Assembly: GCA_021229015.1 (NCBI GenBank)
Contig: CM037781.1
Coordinates: 39,043,897 to 39,107,896 of the forward strand
Direction: 5' to 3'
Origin: Solen grandis
Lineage: Eukaryota; Mollusca; Bivalvia; Adapedonta; Solenidae
DNA: 64,000 nt
The position numbers and the translations under genes are program-made. Shown piece by piece: positions 61,343-64,000 of this stretch. Each line of letters starts with the position of its first letter. The stretch's first letter is position 1. The notes under the pieces were generated by a model that ran no database searches, was not told the DNA's origin, and saw nothing but the letters and a program-made list of their open reading frames with translations.

Positions 61343-61412
61343 ATGCAATTTGACCTACAGTTGACACTTTTTTTCTCAGAAAACAAAGACTTCACCATCA
61401 TTAACGATGGAG
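61343..61412 (+). CDS. Candidate first coding exon before the EGF exon
   Basis: ATG at 61343 opens a frame reading MQFDLQLTLFFSENKDFTII, then NDG, and ends in phase 1 at a donor (GGAG|GTAAAA). The next exon also begins in phase 1, so the two join in frame (G plus TC gives Val). The short hydrophobic stretch LQLTLFF could be a weak signal peptide. It lies inside the block that is duplicated at 4.56-5.06 kb. Start and exon status are inferred, without homology. Confidence 0.35.
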
Positions 61413-61705
61413 GTAAAACTTTTTTTTTTAAATTTCTACCGATCATCTGTGAAATAACTGCTTTAAAAATGGACGTGATATAGGTATTGAATACGTTCTA
61501 CGGCGTGATATCGCAGCGATTCAGTGTTGCAGCTCTTCAGCCATATCTATATATATATCATGATAACATGCAAATATATCATCTAACGAGAAATGTTGAA
61601 AGTATGAGTAAATACTCGCAAATCAATATTTTTTTACAGTACAGATACTATTATATATTGACGTATTTACATTGAATGAGTTTACCGTTTCTTTTCGTAT
61701 TCTAG

Positions 61706-61849
61706 TCTCAAATGTTTGCGAAGCTGGCATGTATGGTGCCAGTTGCCAGCATACCTGCGGGTATTGCGAAACCATGACTCCTTGTGATCCCGACAGTGGC
61801 CAGTGTGACGCTTGCAGCCCGGGTTATACCGGGAAAACGTGCCAACAAG
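61706..61849 (+). CDS. EGF-like (laminin/MEGF-type) module exon
   Basis: 144 nt, 48 codons, phase 1 at both ends as is usual for shuffled extracellular modules. Peptide VCEAGMYGASCQHTCGYCET, then MTPCDPDSGQCDAC and SPGYTGKTCQQ. Eight cysteines with the GMYGxxC and GYTGxxC pattern mark a laminin-type EGF repeat as found in MEGF10/Draper/SREC-like receptors, which bind ligands or apoptotic cells through EGF arrays. Acceptor CGTATTCTAG, donor GTATAT. No second EGF exon is visible before the window ends, so the protein must continue beyond or be truncated. The exact receptor type cannot be told from one module. Confidence 0.8.
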
Positions 61850-62574
61850 GTATATGTTACAACATTCAATTTTAATATCAATTTCCTTATTGCGTTTTCC
61901 TTATCTGTTAGGCCATAGTTCATTGCCTGTCTAAATTATTATTCAACCTTAAATAAATAAAAGCATACTGTCATATAAATATACTGTTTTGATTTAGCTT
62001 GTATACCTTTGAGACTACGACTATGTTTGATTAAAATATTTAGAGAATTTGGCATATATTATTACATTCAAAATATCTACTGAGCGATGCTCAACGGAAT
62101 ACGACAAAAATCGCAAAGGTAAATAAATGATAAAACTATTAAAATTTGGAGGCTTAATTGATTAAAATAAATATTGTTTAAAGTATGTAAAATATTCCAT
62201 TTCATTAAATACGCCCATGTTATATTTGATTAATCCTTTTGGTTTTATTCATTACATTACAATACAGTCGCGGTTATACATAAATCTCGGAAATACAATA
62301 CACAAATTACTAAAAATCAAATTCATTAGCATACACATACATGTTCATACTATCATTAGTTACTTGATCTTGGAGATGCTAGAATATATAAAACAGCAGC
62401 AACTACAAACAAACAAAAATCAAAGACGACAAAATATGAATACCATGATTGACATTTCCATTTAAAAATAAGGTTATTTTAAACACACTTGTAAGCATTT
62501 GTAACAGATTCATGATAAAAATCGTGTCTGCAGACAAAGAAGGAATAAGAAGACACACGTTTATCTATGTACAC
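61850..62574. other. Intron-like AT-rich sequence after the EGF exon
   Basis: No second EGF module or other exon is visible here. Confidence 0.5.
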
Positions 62575-62700
62575 TATTCAGGCAGACAGCGCACACTTGC
62601 AGCCCGGAAACAAGCTGGTTGCTTTACCGTAAATATTAATACCGGGATTCGAACCAGCGGTGATAGCTCGGCAACAAAGACCACTATAAATGACTGACTA
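62575..62700 (-). mobile_element. SINE remnant with tRNA-like head
   Basis: Minus strand has a B-box-like GGTTCGAATCCCGG and GCCGAGCTATCACC upstream of it. The remainder is unrecognisable. Confidence 0.35.
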
Positions 62701-62740
62701 CGTCGCAAAATACAGCAATATTTTTTCAGTGTACATTATT

Positions 62741-62765
62741 GACGCCGCGTGGAAACGCGGCGTCA
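62741..62765 (+). repeat. Perfect GC-rich hairpin followed by T run
   Basis: GACGCCGCG-TGGAAA(A)-CGCGGCGTC is a nine-base perfect stem in AT-rich DNA. It resembles the 3' hairpins of the ACAAG-type elements and probably marks the end of another such element. Confidence 0.6.
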
Positions 62766-63144
62766 GTTTTTGCCAATAGAGCCGTTTAATCAAAACAGGG
62801 AGCAACTACTGTTATTATTGTAAAAAAAAAATGCAATATGTTAAAAAACACTTTATGAATCAATTACTTGCATTAACTGATGAAAAAATAACAAGATTAA
62901 AATTAAACATGTCTTCTATCGTTATTAAAAGAAACTGGACATATACGTGTATCTGATGACTTCTCCTTAAACTCGTAGGCAACGGGTTTTAAAACTTGGT
63001 TAACGAACCTTGCAAACAACCTGATTCATTAAAGCTAAGGAAAAAAATGAAGATATTTTGAGATCTTTAAATGTTCAGAATTAGGATACAAACCGTCAAC
63101 TTGAAAAATCAATGAAAAAGTTGTTTTAATATACAGACCGTAAT

Positions 63145-63425
63145 CCGTTCAAGTACACCAAATCTGCGTTCCGTTTGCGTTTGAACATCGTTTCATTTGC
63201 GTTTGCAAATCGTTTCATTTGCGTTTATCGTTTACGTTTCTAAACGATAAACGCTGGATATAAACGCTGAATGCATCTATAAACGATTACAAACGCATTT
63301 GCATTTCAACTTCGTTTATTTTCGAACCGTTCTCCGTTTGCGTTCACCGTTCACCGTTTGCGTTCACCGTTTGCATCGTTTTTCGTTTACCGTTTACACA
63401 AACGCATCATCTCTGACACTGCTTT
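63145..63425 (+). repeat. CGTTTGCGTT-rich irregular repeat block
   Basis: About 280 bp built from CGTTTGCGTT, CGTTTATCG, CACCGTTTGC and their reverse complements (AAACGATAAACGC), with no fixed period. CpG density far exceeds the surroundings. No coding frame. Confidence 0.8.
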
Positions 63426-64000
63426 CTGCACGTATCGGACCCAAACCATTTCGGAACCTAGACTAATGGGACCCTAGTGAAATCGTACCCCTTCTTCGTT
63501 TTGTAGGCATGTACGTTTATCAATGTAATCAACTACCAAGACATTGTAAAACAATTTAGGTCTACTATATATCAATAGTCATCTTCACATGAGCATTTCT
63601 TTTTTATATAACAGGTGTTTATCCCGGTGTTTATAACTGAAATTTGTCCGACTCGTATAAATAATGGGGTGGCAGATATTCACGTCATAAACATATTGCA
63701 TTGTGTCACTTGTGTGTAACAATATATTTAGACTTAAATGATACAATTTTCCGTTGTTGAAATTTATCGAGAACGTATTTAGAGAAAAAAAACAACAACA
63801 ACATGATTAATGGATAAAAAAAAATAATAAAATATTACAACAACCACGTGTAACAAACAAGCTCTCTTAATTTATCGGCTAATATTGTACATGTAGTCAA
63901 TTTGGAGAATCTTCGGCAATTTCATACATACAAGCTGCCGGATGTTGTCATAATGACTAATCAGCCTATCACACTAACTTAGACAATTATCTTCTCAAAG
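63426..64000. other. No gene seen at the window end
   Basis: AT-rich, without recognised exons or repeats. Confidence 0.55.

Larger units (their letters stand above)
58436..61412 (+). promoter_or_regulatory. Conserved promoter-like block, right copy, split by a LINE
   Basis: Matches to the 4.56-5.06 kb block occur at 58436-58565 and resume at about 61130, running to the donor at 61412. The intervening 2.5 kb is the retrotransposon fragment listed separately. Shared elements close to the exon are TCGCGCATGCGCTC, GAAGACGTAATGTTGCA and ATCACGTGG. This is probably the 5' region of the EGF-containing gene to its right. Confidence 0.45.

Noticed and set aside
62741..62770. Rho-independent terminator
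   Set aside because: The hairpin-plus-T pattern has no such role in animal nuclear DNA; a transposable-element end is more likely.

Overview
This is nuclear DNA from an animal. The only long ORFs lie inside repeats or retroelements. The recognisable coding sequence is split into short exons with GT-AG borders and matching phases, and the rest is AT-rich and crowded with SINEs, MITEs, tandem arrays and retroelement debris. The animal-type OS-9 gene, the laminin/MEGF-type EGF module and the mix of repeats point to a mollusc, most likely a bivalve. That assignment is inference from content, not a database match.

Two runs of 100 N, at 7747-7846 and 57847-57946, divide the window into three contigs. 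The left contig (1-7746) holds a decayed signal-peptide/Ig-domain exon pair and a conserved promoter-like block near 4.56-5.06 kb. The middle contig (7847-57846) carries a minus-strand gene for OS-9, the ER lectin of glycoprotein ERAD. Nine exons spanning 47835 to 27423 join without a phase error and encode the C-terminal half of the MRH lectin domain and a long acidic, coiled-coil middle region. The 5' exons (signal peptide, first half of MRH) and the 3'-terminal exons were not found. Two further exon-like stretches on the minus strand (about 23.1 and 14.9 kb) may belong to an unidentified downstream gene. The right contig (57947-64000) has a second copy of the promoter-like block, split by a 2.5 kb truncated non-LTR retrotransposon, followed by a candidate first exon and a clear 8-cysteine EGF exon on the plus strand.

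The remainder is mobile and repetitive DNA. It includes seven copies of a TTAA-flanked MITE with a large internal palindrome, three or four tRNA-derived SINE families with visible target-site duplications, a two-copy CAGGGG-ended element, and a Penelope-like 3' end with a hammerhead-like motif. There is also a class of elements that start with ACAAG plus a small hairpin, carry a core of about 150-170 bp tandem units, and end in GACR microsatellites and a second hairpin. Several arrays repeat the nuclear-receptor-like motif TCAAGGTCA.

The most useful leads are the common architecture of the ACAAG-hairpin elements, the paralogous blocks flanking the OS-9 contig (possible scaffold misplacement), a repeat at 36.3-37.0 kb that records three separate insertions with their duplications, and a foldback element inside an OS-9 intron. 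No RNA gene, CRISPR array or bacterial-type operon was seen.
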